Shown: positions 50,535 through 61,436, counted from the stretch's first letter. The stretch is 64,000 nt of DNA from Mesorhizobium sp. Z1-4 (GCF_004000235.1 NZ_RCIO01000006.1:1-64000); one strand, 5' to 3'. Notes: a model not told the origin generated them from the letters alone. Numbers and translations: made by a program.

Positions 50535-51958
50535 CCTGCCACTCGCGCCGGTTCCTTTCGCTCGCGCACGAAATTGAGAGCGGCGAACAGCCCAAGCAAG
50601 GCGAAAGGCAGGCTGGCTACGACAGCCCAGAAGCCTACGCTGCGTGCGCTTTCAACGTCGATACCGTCGGCAAAACCTGCTGCGTTGGCTACGATACCGA
50701 TGGCTGCGGCGCCGATGGCGTAACCGAGCCGGTGCAGGGTGGGGATGGCGCTCGCAACCCGATTGTGCTCGCTGGGCGGCGCCAGTTTGGTCGCGCGCCG
50801 CAGCACGAATGTCCAGGCCGCGCCGAAACCGGCCCCCTGCAGGATCGCGAGTGCCACGATTGCCGATACCGGACCGTTAGGCAGCGCGTAGACCAGGCCG
50901 AAGACCGACGCGGTGATGACCAGCAATCCGGCGAGGATCATTGTGCGGTCCCAGCGCTCCGGAATGCCGGCAATCAGGATGGCCGCCACCGACCAGCCGA
51001 TCGATTCCAGCGCGATCACGTAGCCTGCCTCAAGCGGCGTCAGGCCATGTACGGTAACCATGATCACCGGTCCGTAGATGCCGAGCGCGATGGTTGAGAT
51101 GGCAAAACACATGATCATGACCAGCGGCGCGCCAAGCGTGGCGAGGGGGTTGAAAACCTGCGGCGGCAGCATGCGGCCTTCGCCGGCTTGGGAATCGCGC
51201 AGGGCGAAGAGGCCGAGGCAGGCCACTCCGAGCCCAACGAGGAAAAGCGAAAGCAGCAGCGTCGCTGCCAGCCCCGCCGCGGCGATCGAGGTGACCCCCG
51301 CTGCAAGCAACGCGAGCCGGTAGGCCGGGAAACGTGTCCTGATTGCCTCCTTTTCGTCGGGCGGCAGTTCGATCACCCGTGTGCGCCACAGCCACAATGC
51401 AAGCAATGCCGCCTGAATGGCAAAGGCCCAGAATGCCCAGCGCCAGACCCCGGCGCCGGCGAAAACGCCGCCGACCAGCGGACCGACGAAGGCCGACATG
51501 CCCCAGAGCGCCGAAACAGCGGCCATGACGCGTGGCATGAGCGTGGCATGGAACAGCCGGGCTACGGCAATAAAGGACAGCGCCACCAGCCCGCCGCCGC
51601 CGAGCCCTTGAAGCACCCGCCCGGCAAGCATGACCGGCATGGTCGGTGCCATCGCGCTGATGGCGCAGCCGATGAGGTAAATGAGTGCGGCAGCCGTCAT
51701 CGCCTGGCGCAATCCGACATGCCGCAGCAGATGAGCGGCCGAGGCGCCAGCGGCAATCGAGCCGATTTCGTAGAGCGCGAATATCCAGCCGATCAGCGGC
51801 GCGCCACCGATATCGGTCACGATCGCCGGGATCATGGTGGCGACCATAAGCCCGTCGGCGGCGTGCAGCCACACACCGAGCGAAACAACGGCGATTTTCG
51901 TGGCGTTGCCGCCCGTCAGAAGTTGGCGCCAGCCGGCGTCGTTTACAGCGTCAGTCAT
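50531..51958 (-). CDS. MFS multidrug exporter (EmrB/DHA2-like)
   Basis: 475 residues, about 14 hydrophobic segments. WLHAADGLMVATMIPAIVTDIGGAP at the start and VLQGLGGGGLVALSFIAVARLF (motif C-like region) identify a drug:H+ antiporter. Translationally linked to the two downstream genes. Confidence 0.9.
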   Translation of the reverse strand: MTDAVNDAGWRQLLTGGNATKIAVVSLGVWLHAADGLMVATMIPAIVTDIGGAPLIGWIFALYEIGSIAAGASAAHLLRHVGLRQAMTAAALIYLIGCAISAMAPTMPVMLAGRVLQGLGGGGLVALSFIAVARLFHATLMPRVMAAVSALWGMSAFVGPLVGGVFAGAGVWRWAFWAFAIQAALLALWLWRTRVIELPPDEKEAIRTRFPAYRLALLAAGVTSIAAAGLAATLLLSLFLVGLGVACLGLFALRDSQAGEGRMLPPQVFNPLATLGAPLVMIMCFAISTIALGIYGPVIMVTVHGLTPLEAGYVIALESIGWSVAAILIAGIPERWDRTMILAGLLVITASVFGLVYALPNGPVSAIVALAILQGAGFGAAWTFVLRRATKLAPPSEHNRVASAIPTLHRLGYAIGAAAIGIVANAAGFADGIDVESARSVGFWAVVASLPFALLGLFAALNFVRERKEPARVAG

Positions 51959-52100
51959 GAACCGGCACTTGGCACCCTCGTTCGTCTATGTCGATAGCGT
52001 GCTGGAAGATCTAATGAAAAACCAGACTTTCGATAGAGGTCAGAGACCGCCAGATGGCAGAGCCAGCAGTGAAGATTCATGTCAGATATGGAAGCGTCGC

Positions 52101-53924
52101 CTAGCCTCTCAGAAGGACCTTTTCCCCGATATAAGTCCAGATGCCGAGCCTCACTGGCGTCGTTTCGACCGTTTCACCCTTTCGGATCGCCTTTCGCCGC
52201 TCGTTGCGCGCTTTGGTCTTCTTGTGATGCTTCCATTCCTGATATTTGTAATAGAAAAAAGCAAAGATCGTCATCGTGCTGAAAGACAGCGTTTTCATGT
52301 TCTTCTCGGTCGTTTCGACATAGGCTGACCCAAAGTATTTTATGTCGAAGATCGGGATGTCGAATATCGGGTTCTTGTAGAAATATACACACGCGCCGAA
52401 CGAGATATAATACACCAGCGTGCCGCCGTAATAGGCGAGGGCGATAGATTCGATTTTGTGCTGGAATGTATGCGAGGTCAGGATTTCGTCCTGGATCTGA
52501 ACCAGGTGTTGCCCGCTTTCCCTCTGCAGCTCGTTGTCCAGTTCCGATAGTGTTGCGTGATAGGAGGACTGGAGCAGGTTCAGTCTGTCGTCGATCGTGG
52601 CGACGTGCAGGAAAACGGGGTTCAGCCTTCTGATCACAAAATCGTCGTAGGATTGCCAGCCTTCAATTCGGTTCAGGTCCATCGTCTGGACGGTCTGGCG
52701 AAACCTGTCCGTGGAGTTTCTTGACCTTCGGATCTTGTACTTCAGCTCGTATATGCCGCCATGCCCCAGGCGGTCGATCCGTATCTTGAGCGCCTTCAGG
52801 TTTGTCAGCTTGGCCGAAAGTTTGTCCTCCGAATATTCGATCGCACTCAGCCGTTCGAGATCGCTCAATATGGCTTTGGCGTCTTCGCCGGCGTGCAGGA
52901 ATTCGTCATAGTCCTTGAGCGCCATCAGGCGAAAAGCGCCGATCTGGTTCATTCGGTAGATAAGTCGCCCGGTCTGCCAGCGGCGCCCGGGAAGCGCTAT
53001 CGCGGCAAACGCCGTGAAATCCGCGTCGGCCAGTCCGCCTGAATTCGCGGTGGTGTTGGACATGGGCGCGCCCAGATGGCTCATATAGATCGCGGAGCCG
53101 CGAAATATGCTGAAACATACGATTTCGCGCTGTCGGCTTTGCGTGTCGCCGATCAGTCGCCGGAGCGTGCGAAACGGTTGCTTCTTGAATTGGTCTGCGG
53201 CCTGCGATTGCCTTTCGGCTGCGGGAACCGGAAGTGTATGGTTGAGGATCGCCGAAGATGTCCGGGCGGATAGAACGCATCCCCGGTAATCGGTAATCCA
53301 TTTAAGCTTCAGATTCTGTTCGTCAAAATCGAAGCAGATGACCTCATCGATGAGGCTCCATATTTTCTCGTATAGATATTGTCTGGCATCGTCTGTCCCG
53401 CTTTTCCGGTTCCCTGAGAGAATTTCGATGCACTCCAGGACTTTGGAGTTTGTCCGAGAGGCGGAATTTTCGCGGTACTTTTCGAAGAATAGCGGAAATA
53501 ATGTATCGTTGACGGAGAACTCACTGTAGAATTTTGAGGAAGATTTGTCCGGGTTGATATCCAGAATGAACTGGACGGAAAGATAGTCGCGGTACCGGTC
53601 GACGGCGATCGTGAGAAACATGTCTCCGATGGCATAAATGGAATATGCCGATCGCTCGAAGCGTATCGCAGCCTCGGGAATTTCCAGATTTTCGCAGATA
53701 TATACAAAGGTCTTCTGGATCTCGTGAGCTTGAAATTCCAGAAAGTCGAACGCCCGGTGGTGATGGTTCGCTGCAGGCTGAGATTGCTGTCCGAGAAATG
53801 CGTCGTAGTCTTTTCTGTCGCAGGTAAGAACTAAAAGCCTGGTTAGCGCGGGAACTCCTGTCGGAGGGGCTCCGCGCCGATGTGCAAGAGAGTGAACGCC
53901 GGAATAGTTATCGAGTCTTCGCAT
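52101..53924 (-). CDS. large orphan protein with C-terminal membrane segments
   Basis: 607 residues from ATG 53924 (MRRLDNYSGVH), with AAAGGCGGG upstream. Soluble N-terminal 450 residues with mixed helices and strands (AHEIQKTFVYICENLEIPEAAIRFERSAYSIYAIGDMFLTIAVDRYRDYL); two hydrophobic segments near residues 513-530 and 556-572 and a very basic tail. Base composition is visibly more A+T-rich than its neighbours. No family recognised; may have been acquired. Confidence 0.7.
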   Translation of the reverse strand: MRRLDNYSGVHSLAHRRGAPPTGVPALTRLLVLTCDRKDYDAFLGQQSQPAANHHHRAFDFLEFQAHEIQKTFVYICENLEIPEAAIRFERSAYSIYAIGDMFLTIAVDRYRDYLSVQFILDINPDKSSSKFYSEFSVNDTLFPLFFEKYRENSASRTNSKVLECIEILSGNRKSGTDDARQYLYEKIWSLIDEVICFDFDEQNLKLKWITDYRGCVLSARTSSAILNHTLPVPAAERQSQAADQFKKQPFRTLRRLIGDTQSRQREIVCFSIFRGSAIYMSHLGAPMSNTTANSGGLADADFTAFAAIALPGRRWQTGRLIYRMNQIGAFRLMALKDYDEFLHAGEDAKAILSDLERLSAIEYSEDKLSAKLTNLKALKIRIDRLGHGGIYELKYKIRRSRNSTDRFRQTVQTMDLNRIEGWQSYDDFVIRRLNPVFLHVATIDDRLNLLQSSYHATLSELDNELQRESGQHLVQIQDEILTSHTFQHKIESIALAYYGGTLVYYISFGACVYFYKNPIFDIPIFDIKYFGSAYVETTEKNMKTLSFSTMTIFAFFYYKYQEWKHHKKTKARNERRKAIRKGETVETTPVRLGIWTYIGEKVLLRG

Positions 53925-54098
53925 GTCATCCCGCCTTTGCAACTGATTGAGTTGCTGAGCGTAGGGATAATATTTGCGGAAATCTAATACTATTATTTAG
54001 GTAATTTTGCTGGAATTCGCAGAAAGCGGAGATACTAGTATGGTGTCGATGTAAAGCAGGCGGCGCTGCGATTGCCAGCGTTCCGTGATCGATTTGAC

Positions 54099-54743
54099 TT
54101 ATTTCGCGGTCGGGCGTGTATCTTCGAAGCTTGAGCGCGCCTGTATCCGGTCCCACCATGCCGCAACAGGTGGGTGCGCGTCGAGCAACGCGGCTCCCTC
54201 TTGCGCCTGGGTGAAGTAGGCAAAAATAGGCGCGGCATGAAGGTCGGCAAGCGTCGGCCGTTCGCCGGCAAGCCATGGTGCGGAGCCCATGAGGCGGGTG
54301 AGGCTCGCCAGGCACGTTTCGGCAACGGCCATTGATGCAGCGATCACGTCATCATCCGAAGCTGCGCCGCGGCTCGCTTTGCCGGCACGCTCCACATAGA
54401 CGCCCCAAACCATCGCCCGGTAGGCATAGGCGTCCAGCAGGCCGATAGTCTGGTTCATTGTCGCCCGGCCGGCGGCGTCACCGGGCTGCAGCGGCGGCCC
54501 GTCGAAAGCCTCGTCGACATAGCGGCAGATCGCTGAGGTTTCGAACAGCCGCAAATCGCCGTGCTCGAATGCGGGAATGCGTTTGAATGGATGGCGTTCC
54601 GGATACCATTCCGGAATACCTGCCGGATCGAAGATGTCGACTGGAACGAGTTCGTAGCCGACATCCTTTTCGGCAAGTGCAAGCCGCGCGATCCGTACAT
54701 AGACGCTGTAATCGGCGCCGAAGAGGCGCGGCTTGCTGGTCAC
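54099..54743 (-). CDS. glutathione S-transferase-like protein
   Basis: 214 residues. N-terminal thioredoxin-like fold (RLFGADYSVYVRIARLALAEKDVGYELVPVDIF, FKRIPAFEHGDLRLFETSAICRYVDEAF) and helical C-terminal domain ending ERPTLADLHAAPIFAYF. Starts eight bases after icd, probably in the same operon. Confidence 0.88.
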   Translation of the reverse strand: MTSKPRLFGADYSVYVRIARLALAEKDVGYELVPVDIFDPAGIPEWYPERHPFKRIPAFEHGDLRLFETSAICRYVDEAFDGPPLQPGDAAGRATMNQTIGLLDAYAYRAMVWGVYVERAGKASRGAASDDDVIAASMAVAETCLASLTRLMGSAPWLAGERPTLADLHAAPIFAYFTQAQEGAALLDAHPPVAAWWDRIQARSSFEDTRPTAK

Positions 54744-54751
54744 CGTGGCCG

Positions 54752-55963
54752 TCAGGCCATCGCCTTCTGCAGGTTCTCATCCACCTTGTCGAGGAAGCCG
54801 GTGGTGGAGAGCCAGGGCTGGTCGGGGCCGATCAGCAGCGCCAGATCCTTGGTCATGGAGCCGTCTTCGACCGTGGAGATGCAAACTCTCTCCAGCGTGT
54901 CGGCGAAGCGCTTCAGCTCGGCATTGTCGTCCAGCTTGGCCCGGTGCGCGAGGCCGCGCGTCCAGGCGAAGATCGATGCGATCGAGTTGGTCGAGGTTTC
55001 TTCGCCCTTCTGGTGCTGGCGGTAATGACGGGTCACAGTGCCGTGCGCGGCTTCCGCTTCCACCGTCTTGCCGTCGGGCGACAAAAGCACCGAGGTCATC
55101 AGGCCGAGCGAACCGAAGCCCTGCGCCACCGTGTCGGACTGCACGTCGCCGTCATAGTTCTTGCAGGCCCAGACATAACCGCCCGACCATTTCAGGCTTG
55201 CCGCCACCATGTCGTCAATGAGGCGGTGCTCATAGGTGATCTTGGCTTCCTTGAACTTGTCCTCGAACTCGGTCTCGTAGACCTCCTGGAAGATGTCCTT
55301 GAAACGGCCGTCATAGGCCTTGAGGATCGTGTTCTTGGTCGACAGATAGACCGGATAGCCGCGCTGAAGGCCGTAATTCATCGAGGCGCGTGCGAAATCG
55401 CGGATCGAGTCGTCGAGATTGTACATCGCCATCGAAACGCCCGAACCAGGCGCGTCGAACACTTCATGTTCGATCACGGTGCCGTCTTCGCCGACGAACT
55501 TGACGGTGAGCTTGCCCTTGCCGGGGAACCTGAAATCGGTCGCGCGATACTGGTCGCCGAACGCATGACGGCCGACGATGATCGGCTTCGTCCAGCCCGG
55601 CACAAGGCGCGGCACGTTGCGGCAGATGATCGGCTCGCGGAAGATGACACCGCCCAGAATGTTGCGGATGGTGCCGTTGGGCGAACGGTACATGCGCTTC
55701 AGCCCGAACTCCTCGACGCGCGCCTCGTCCGGCGTGATCGTGGCGCATTTCACGCCGACGCCGTGTTCCTTGATGGCGTTGGCGGCATCGACGGTGATCT
55801 GGTCGTCCGTCTCGTCGCGCTTCTCGATACCCAGATCGTAATAGCGGAGATCGATATCCAGATAGGGATGGATCAGCTTGTCCTTGATGAACTGCCAGAT
55901 GATGCGGGTCATCTCGTCGCCATCGAGCTCGACGACGGGATTTGCCACCTTGATCTTCGCCAT
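54752..55963 (-). CDS. icd: NADP-dependent isocitrate dehydrogenase
   Basis: 403 residues from ATG 55963 ([23 protein letters not shown]). Eukaryotic-type homodimeric [35 protein letters not shown] substrate loop, [27 protein letters not shown] metal site and [25 protein letters not shown] for NADP. TCA-cycle enzyme. Confidence 0.98.
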   Translation of the reverse strand: MAKIKVANPVVELDGDEMTRIIWQFIKDKLIHPYLDIDLRYYDLGIEKRDETDDQITVDAANAIKEHGVGVKCATITPDEARVEEFGLKRMYRSPNGTIRNILGGVIFREPIICRNVPRLVPGWTKPIIVGRHAFGDQYRATDFRFPGKGKLTVKFVGEDGTVIEHEVFDAPGSGVSMAMYNLDDSIRDFARASMNYGLQRGYPVYLSTKNTILKAYDGRFKDIFQEVYETEFEDKFKEAKITYEHRLIDDMVAASLKWSGGYVWACKNYDGDVQSDTVAQGFGSLGLMTSVLLSPDGKTVEAEAAHGTVTRHYRQHQKGEETSTNSIASIFAWTRGLAHRAKLDDNAELKRFADTLERVCISTVEDGSMTKDLALLIGPDQPWLSTTGFLDKVDENLQKAMA

Positions 55964-56085
55964 GTGAAATGCCTCGTTGTTTGGAAAAACCGGACGGGTA
56001 CCCGCCACCTTGCTGGATTTGCGGCCCCTATATCACCCAATGTTGAGAAGGCAAAGTTGGGCGATTGTAGCAGAAGGAACGAATA

Positions 56086-56997
56086 ATGGGTGCGAATGGT
56101 GCGGCGCTGCGCTTCGGCCAAAATACCGCCGGTGGCGTGACGATCAATTATGCCGCGATGGGCCGCAAAGACGCGCCGCTGATCCTGATGCTGCACGGCT
56201 TTCCCGAGTATTGGGCCGGCTGGCGCGCCGTCATGGAACGTCTTGCCGACAGCTATTTCGTCGTCGCACCGGATCAGCGCGGGTACAACCGCTCGTCAAA
56301 GCCGCAGGGCATGGAACATTACCGTGCCAAAGCGCTCGCCGAAGATGTTGCGGCATTGGCGGACGCGCTCAGCCCCGGCAAGCCCTTCGTCCTTGCCGGG
56401 CATGATTGGGGGGCTTCGGTGGCCTATGCCTATGCCTTTGCCCATCCCGAACGCCTGAGCCATCTGGTCATCGCAAATGGCGTACATCCGGCCTGTTTCC
56501 AGCGGGCGCTGTTCGAGGACGATGCTCAACGCGAGGCGAGCCGCTATTTTCACTATCTGATTTCGCCCAAGGCGGAGCAGGGGCTGTCTGAAGACGACTA
56601 CCGGCGATTGATGCAGATGCTCGCAAGCTTCTCCGAAACGTCGTGGCTGGATGAGGAGGAGGCGGCTGCATACCGCGCTGCGTGGGGCGAGCCCGGAGCG
56701 CTGACTGCCATGCTCAACTGGTACCGCGCTTCGCCGATCATCGTGCCGGAAGCCGGAGCCCCGGTGCCGCCCGGGCGTTCCGTGCTCGATTTGTCGGCGG
56801 AGACAATGAGGGTCGCGATGCCGCATCTGGTTTTATGGGGCGAGGCCGATACCGCATTGCTGCCGTCATGCCTGGAAGGGTTGGACCGTTTTGCGCCGCA
56901 GCTGGCCGTGAGGAAAATCCCCGGCGCCAGCCACTGGATCCTGCACGAAAAGCCGGATGACGTCGCCGCCGCGATTGCGGCGTTTGTAGGCGGCTAG
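56086..56997 (+). CDS. alpha/beta hydrolase, epoxide hydrolase-like
   Basis: 303 residues. Oxyanion motif LHGFPEYWAGW, nucleophile Asp in AGHDWGASVAYAYA, acid in LVLWGEADTALLP, catalytic His in GASHWILHEKPDDV. Typical of soluble epoxide hydrolases or haloalkane dehalogenases. Divergent from icd; convergent with the TfoX-like gene by four bases. Confidence 0.9.
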   Translation: MGANGAALRFGQNTAGGVTINYAAMGRKDAPLILMLHGFPEYWAGWRAVMERLADSYFVVAPDQRGYNRSSKPQGMEHYRAKALAEDVAALADALSPGKPFVLAGHDWGASVAYAYAFAHPERLSHLVIANGVHPACFQRALFEDDAQREASRYFHYLISPKAEQGLSEDDYRRLMQMLASFSETSWLDEEEAAAYRAAWGEPGALTAMLNWYRASPIIVPEAGAPVPPGRSVLDLSAETMRVAMPHLVLWGEADTALLPSCLEGLDRFAPQLAVRKIPGASHWILHEKPDDVAAAIAAFVGG

Positions 56998-57338
56998 GTT
57001 TTCTTGGCCTTCTTCTCCTTCGGCGGCATGGGACCGACAAAGGCAAGACAGCTGGAGAGCCATTCCTTGAGCGTTGCGTCGTCAAGCACGCCGGCATCGA
57101 CATTGACGAAGCCCTTCATCGGACGGCCGGTAAACTCCATCGGTCCGGCGCCCGGCCGCTCAAGCGCGGCGTCGTAGCCATCCGCGCCGACGCGCGCCAG
57201 CAGGTCGCCGCCTTTCATGATGCCGACGAGCATGTTGCCGTGTAGCGTGAAGCAAAGCCCGCCCATCATGCGGATTTCTCCGAGCCCGGGCAGGCCGCCG
57301 ATTTCGGCGCGGATACGGTCAGCAAGTTCATCAGCCAT
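56994..57338 (-). CDS. TfoX N-terminal domain protein
   Basis: 114 residues from ATG 57338. IRMMGGLCFTLHGNMLVGIMKGGDLLARVG and GRPMKGFVNVDA match the TfoX_N family; it ends in a Lys-rich tail (KEKKAKKT). Stand-alone TfoX_N proteins have no established role in competence. Confidence 0.85.
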   Translation of the reverse strand: MADELADRIRAEIGGLPGLGEIRMMGGLCFTLHGNMLVGIMKGGDLLARVGADGYDAALERPGAGPMEFTGRPMKGFVNVDAGVLDDATLKEWLSSCLAFVGPMPPKEKKAKKT

Positions 57339-57415
57339 TGAAAGGCCCAAGCTTCTCAAGCGCGAACGAATATGGCAGGGACCGTAAAAACGCGCAATCA
57401 ATGCGCCGGTGGCTC

Positions 57416-58216
57416 ATGACAGGTACTGCAAAAGAACGGCCCGGCGGCCCGGCCATCATTCTGGTCGAACCGCAACTGGGCGAGAACATTGGCATGGTCG
57501 CCCGCGCCATGGCCAATTTCGGCCTTGGCGAACTGCGCCTGGTGAACCCGCGCGACGGCTGGCCGAACGAGAAGGCTGTCGCGGCGGCGAGCCGCGCCGA
57601 TCATGTGGTGGAAGCGGCGAAACTCTTCGACACACTCGATGAGGCGGTGGCAGACCTCAACTATGTGCTGGCAACGACTGCGCGTGAGCGCGACGGCTTC
57701 AAGCCGGTGCTTGGGCCTGTTGATGCCACTGCCGAGCTGCGCCGGCGCTTCGACGGCAGCCACAAAACCGGTATCATGTTCGGGCGCGAACGCTTCGGCC
57801 TCTACAATGAAGAGATCGCCCGCGCCGACGCCATCGTCACCTTTCCGGTCAGCCCCGACTATGCCTCTCTGAACATCGCGCAGGCGGTGCTGCTGATGGC
57901 CTATGAGTGGATGAAATCGGGCCTTGATCACGCCAGCCAGACCGCGTTCGAGGGACCGGAGTTCCCGCCGGCCGAGCGCCACCAGCTTCAGGGCCTTGTC
58001 GATCATCTGGATGCAGCACTTTCCGCGCGTGGCTATTTCCGTCCGCCCTCGAAAAAGCCCAAAATGCTGGACAGTCTGCAGGCGGTTCTGACGCGGCCCG
58101 GGTTCACCGAGCCGGAGATCAGGGTGCTGCGTGGCATCGTGGCGTCGCTCGACCGGTTCACGCCGGACAAGCCGCGGGGTGCATCTGCGTCAGACGGCGA
58201 GGGCGACAAAGACTGA
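57416..58216 (+). CDS. trmJ: tRNA (Cm32/Um32) 2'-O-methyltransferase TrmJ-like
   Basis: 266 residues from ATG 57416. SPOUT fold: [81 protein letters not shown]. Modifies the 2'-OH of nucleotide 32 in tRNAs. Two bases upstream of murI. Confidence 0.93.
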   Translation: MTGTAKERPGGPAIILVEPQLGENIGMVARAMANFGLGELRLVNPRDGWPNEKAVAAASRADHVVEAAKLFDTLDEAVADLNYVLATTARERDGFKPVLGPVDATAELRRRFDGSHKTGIMFGRERFGLYNEEIARADAIVTFPVSPDYASLNIAQAVLLMAYEWMKSGLDHASQTAFEGPEFPPAERHQLQGLVDHLDAALSARGYFRPPSKKPKMLDSLQAVLTRPGFTEPEIRVLRGIVASLDRFTPDKPRGASASDGEGDKD

Positions 58217-58217
58217 A

Positions 58218-59006
58218 ATGAAACCGGTGCTTTTCTTCGATTCAGGCATTGGCGGGCTGACGGTACTGCGCGAGGCGCGTGTGCTGATGCCCGGCCGCCC
58301 CTTTGTCTATGTCGCCGACGATGCGGGTTTTCCTTATGGCGCCTGGGAAGAGCGCGCGCTGGCAGACCGTGTGGTGGGTCTCATGGGACCGCTATTGGCC
58401 GAATTCGAACCCGAGATTGTTGTGATCTCCTGCAACACGGCGTCGACCATCGTGCTTGCCGATTTGCGCGCTGCCTATCCCGAGACGCAGTTCGTCGGCA
58501 CGGTGCCTGCGATCAAGCCGGCGGCCGAACGCACGCGCTCCGGTCTCGTCTCCGTGCTCGGAACGCCGGGCACGATCGCCAGGCAGTATACGCGCGACCT
58601 GATCGCCTCATGGGCAACCAAATGTCATGTCCGGCTGGTGGGCAGCGACCGCCTGGCGCAGCTTGCCGAAACCTATATGCGGGCGGGGTTCGTCGACGAA
58701 GCGCAGGTGAGAGCTGAGATCGAGCCGTGTTTCCTGGAGCAGGGTGGTGCACGTACCGACATCGTGGTGCTTGCCTGCACGCACTATCCGTTTCTGGTCA
58801 ACCGAATGCGCAAGACCGCGCCCTGGCCGGTCGACTGGATCGATCCGGCAGAGGCGATTGCCCGGCGCGCTCTCTCGTTGCTCGATCCGCTCGGTACCGC
58901 AGCAACCACGCTGGACGATACGCGCGACATCGCGCGCCTGACCTCCGGTGCGCCCGATGCAGCCATCAGGCGGCTGATGCACGGTTTCGGTCTGCGGATG
59001 GACTAA
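58218..59006 (+). CDS. murI: glutamate racemase
   Basis: 262 residues. Catalytic cysteines in [16 protein letters not shown] and [28 protein letters not shown] and PYGAWEER at the N-terminus. Makes D-glutamate for peptidoglycan. Confidence 0.97.
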   Translation: MKPVLFFDSGIGGLTVLREARVLMPGRPFVYVADDAGFPYGAWEERALADRVVGLMGPLLAEFEPEIVVISCNTASTIVLADLRAAYPETQFVGTVPAIKPAAERTRSGLVSVLGTPGTIARQYTRDLIASWATKCHVRLVGSDRLAQLAETYMRAGFVDEAQVRAEIEPCFLEQGGARTDIVVLACTHYPFLVNRMRKTAPWPVDWIDPAEAIARRALSLLDPLGTAATTLDDTRDIARLTSGAPDAAIRRLMHGFGLRMD

Positions 59007-59173
59007 CTTCACCTGCTTGCCTTGCGCCCGACAGCGGTTAGGATGCCGGTAGGCGCCGGCAGGGCGCCACCCGGCCCACGGAAAGGCTGACCCGGCCACC
59101 TGCGTAAGACAGCCGATTACCATACGGCTTTCCTTTCCCGACCAGTGGGCCGCGGGACGACAGGGAAAGACCG

Positions 59174-60769
59174 ATGACAGACACTTCTCACGACAATTCC
59201 GCATCGCGCCGGCTTGCCGGCTTCCGCAAGGCTGCCAAGGCGCTGAAGCGTGCTGCCCGCGCTGGCGACCCGCAGGCGCTCGCTCGATTGGCGGCCGTTA
59301 CCACAACGAAGGGCGGCGAGGCGCGCCACGCCGACTGCCTGCATGTTGTCGCCGGTGAGGCGGGCTACGGCAGCTGGGCGGCGTTGAAATTCGACGTCGA
59401 AACGGCAGCGCTCGACCGCACCGGCCGGCAGCAGCGCCTCGCTCTCGCGCTGTATGAAGGTTGGCAACCGCAGGTCGAGCGTTTGCTTGCCGCCGACCCC
59501 ACGCTGGCGGACGGTCATATCGGCTTGCTCGCCGCGCTCTACCGAGGACAAGAGGTGTCGGCTCTGCTTGCCGCCGACCCCGACGCGGCAACAAAGCCGG
59601 TGGGACGACGCAGGCCGCTGCTGCATCTCACCTTTTCGCGCTACCACCGCCTGCGTCCTGACCTCGCCGGCGAGGCGCCCAAGATTGCCGACATGCTTCT
59701 GGAACGAGGCGCCGATATCAATGACGGCGTTCTGGCAAATCCCGACGATGATCCCGAGACCGGCCATCGGCTTTCGGCGCTTTACGGCGCGTTGGGGCAC
59801 GCGGGCAATTTGCATCTGGCGCGACATCTGCTGGAGCGCGGTGCGAACCCGGACGACAATGAATCCTTTTATCATGCAACCGAACTCGGCCACCTCGAAG
59901 GTGTACGGCTGATGATGGAATTCGGCGCCAAGATTGATGGCACCAACGCGTTCTTTCGCATGCTCGACTTCGACAATCTCGAAGGCGCGAAACTGATGCT
60001 GGACCACGGTGCCGACCCCAACGAATGCCCGACGCAATGGATGGTGGCGCACCGCAGCGAACGCGGCAATGCGCTGCATCACGCAATTCGCCGGGGCAGG
60101 GACGGCCGTTTTGTCGAGTTGCTGCTTGATGCCGGCGCCGACCCGATGGCGCTTTATCTCGGCCACACCGCTTATGCGATAGCGCGTATCAACGGTAACG
60201 CGGGCGCAGTGCGCGTTCTTGAAGCGCGGGGCCTGGCAACGCCGCTCTCCGATGCCGAGCACCTGTTGGCCGCGGCTGCCGAAGGTGACACGCAAGCGCT
60301 CGATGCGTTGTCCGGCAGCGCTGCCGGCCTGATCGCGACGCTTCATCCTGAAGACCAGGCGATGCATGTCGAGCTGGCGCGCGTTCGCGGAAAGCTGGCG
60401 GCGCTGAAAGGCTTGATCGCGGCCGGCTTCGACCCTCAGTTCGAGGATCGGCACGAAAAGATAACAGCCCTTCATGGCGCCGCATGGTGGGGCCTTGCCG
60501 ATCACGTGGAGTTCCTGCTGGGTTTCCCGCAGGATCTGGAACATCGAAATGTCTATGGTGCCAATGCGCTCGGCACGGCAATCCATGGTTCAACGAATTG
60601 TCAGGAAGCCGACAGAGGCGATTACGAACGCACGGTAGAACTGCTGATTGCCGCCGGAGTATCGATAAACCCCGACCGGGGCGACTTGCTGATGGGGTCG
60701 GAGCAGGTGACGATGCTTGTTGAATCGGCGCTGGATGCGCGCGGAGGCGTGGATGAAGATCAGGCCTAG
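59174..60769 (+). CDS. ankyrin-repeat protein
   Basis: 531 residues. Ankyrin repeats throughout the middle (IADMLLERGADINDG, LARHLLERGANPDDN, GVRLMMEFGAKIDG, GAKLMLDHGADPNE, RFVELLLDAGADPMA) and late copies near residue 430-460. N-terminal 90 residues include AAKALKRAARAGDPQALARL. Protein-protein interaction role; partner unknown. Overlaps the GNAT gene start. Confidence 0.9.
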   Translation: MTDTSHDNSASRRLAGFRKAAKALKRAARAGDPQALARLAAVTTTKGGEARHADCLHVVAGEAGYGSWAALKFDVETAALDRTGRQQRLALALYEGWQPQVERLLAADPTLADGHIGLLAALYRGQEVSALLAADPDAATKPVGRRRPLLHLTFSRYHRLRPDLAGEAPKIADMLLERGADINDGVLANPDDDPETGHRLSALYGALGHAGNLHLARHLLERGANPDDNESFYHATELGHLEGVRLMMEFGAKIDGTNAFFRMLDFDNLEGAKLMLDHGADPNECPTQWMVAHRSERGNALHHAIRRGRDGRFVELLLDAGADPMALYLGHTAYAIARINGNAGAVRVLEARGLATPLSDAEHLLAAAAEGDTQALDALSGSAAGLIATLHPEDQAMHVELARVRGKLAALKGLIAAGFDPQFEDRHEKITALHGAAWWGLADHVEFLLGFPQDLEHRNVYGANALGTAIHGSTNCQEADRGDYERTVELLIAAGVSINPDRGDLLMGSEQVTMLVESALDARGGVDEDQA

Positions 60770-61232
60770 TGTGCACGCCGACGCCGCCGAATTGGCTGCG
60801 TTGCTGAACGAAGTCGTCGCACAGACTGGAACCAGTGCGCTGGAAGAGCCATTGGACGAGGTCACCTTCGCCGATTGGTTCATCGATGGCCCGCTTATGC
60901 TGACCAGCCTCCTTGCCGAACATGAGGGTAGGGCGATCGGTTTTCAGACGGTCTCGCGTTACGGCGATTTGCCTGAAGGCTGGGGCGATATCGGCACTTT
61001 CACGCGCCAGCCGGGCAGAGGCGGCGTTGGCTCCGCTCTGTTTGAGCGTACGCGCGCCGAGGCCGTGAGGTTGGGCCTCGTCGCGCTCAAGGCGACGATC
61101 CGCGCCGACAACGAGGCAGGACTTGCCTATTATGCCAGTCGGGGTTTCGAAGACTACCGTGTCGACCGCGCGGTACCGCTGAAGGATGGCCGGCCCGTTG
61201 ACCGGATCAGCAAGGTCCTGCGGCTGGCTTAG
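60753..61232 (+). CDS. GNAT acetyltransferase
   Basis: 159 residues from ATG 60753. Motif A as GDIGTFTRQPGRGGVGSALFERTRAEAVRLGL; C-terminal ADNEAGLAYYASRGFEDYRVDR. N-acetyltransferase with acetyl-CoA; substrate unknown. Confidence 0.88.
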   Translation: MKIRPSVHADAAELAALLNEVVAQTGTSALEEPLDEVTFADWFIDGPLMLTSLLAEHEGRAIGFQTVSRYGDLPEGWGDIGTFTRQPGRGGVGSALFERTRAEAVRLGLVALKATIRADNEAGLAYYASRGFEDYRVDRAVPLKDGRPVDRISKVLRLA

Positions 61233-61275
61233 CGCGGTTGACTTTCCCCGAAAACCGGCCTAAACGCCCGCTCAC

Positions 61276-61297
61276 GCAGGGTTTCGGCCCTGCATTT
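61276..61297 (+). terminator. terminator after GNAT gene
   Basis: GCAGGG (61276-61281), loop TTTCGG, CCCTGC (61288-61293), ATTTT. Two further weak hairpins lie before rpsD (GACCTC/GAGGTC and GCCTGAA/TTCAGGC) and may form its leader. Confidence 0.55.
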
Positions 61298-61436
61298 TCA
61301 TTACGTGTCCCGTGGGTTTTTCCGCAAAGCGTGCGTGGAAAGTCCTGTCAGACCTCGAAAACGGAGGTCAGAGGAGGGCGCGTTTCCTTCGCCTGAAGCT
61401 TTAAGTTTCAGGCGTAACCTTTTGAGAGGAAATGCG

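Noticed and set aside
59117-60586. Leftward 489-codon open frame opposite the ankyrin gene
   Set aside because: Ankyrin repeats on the plus strand explain the region fully; the antisense frame is a compositional shadow.
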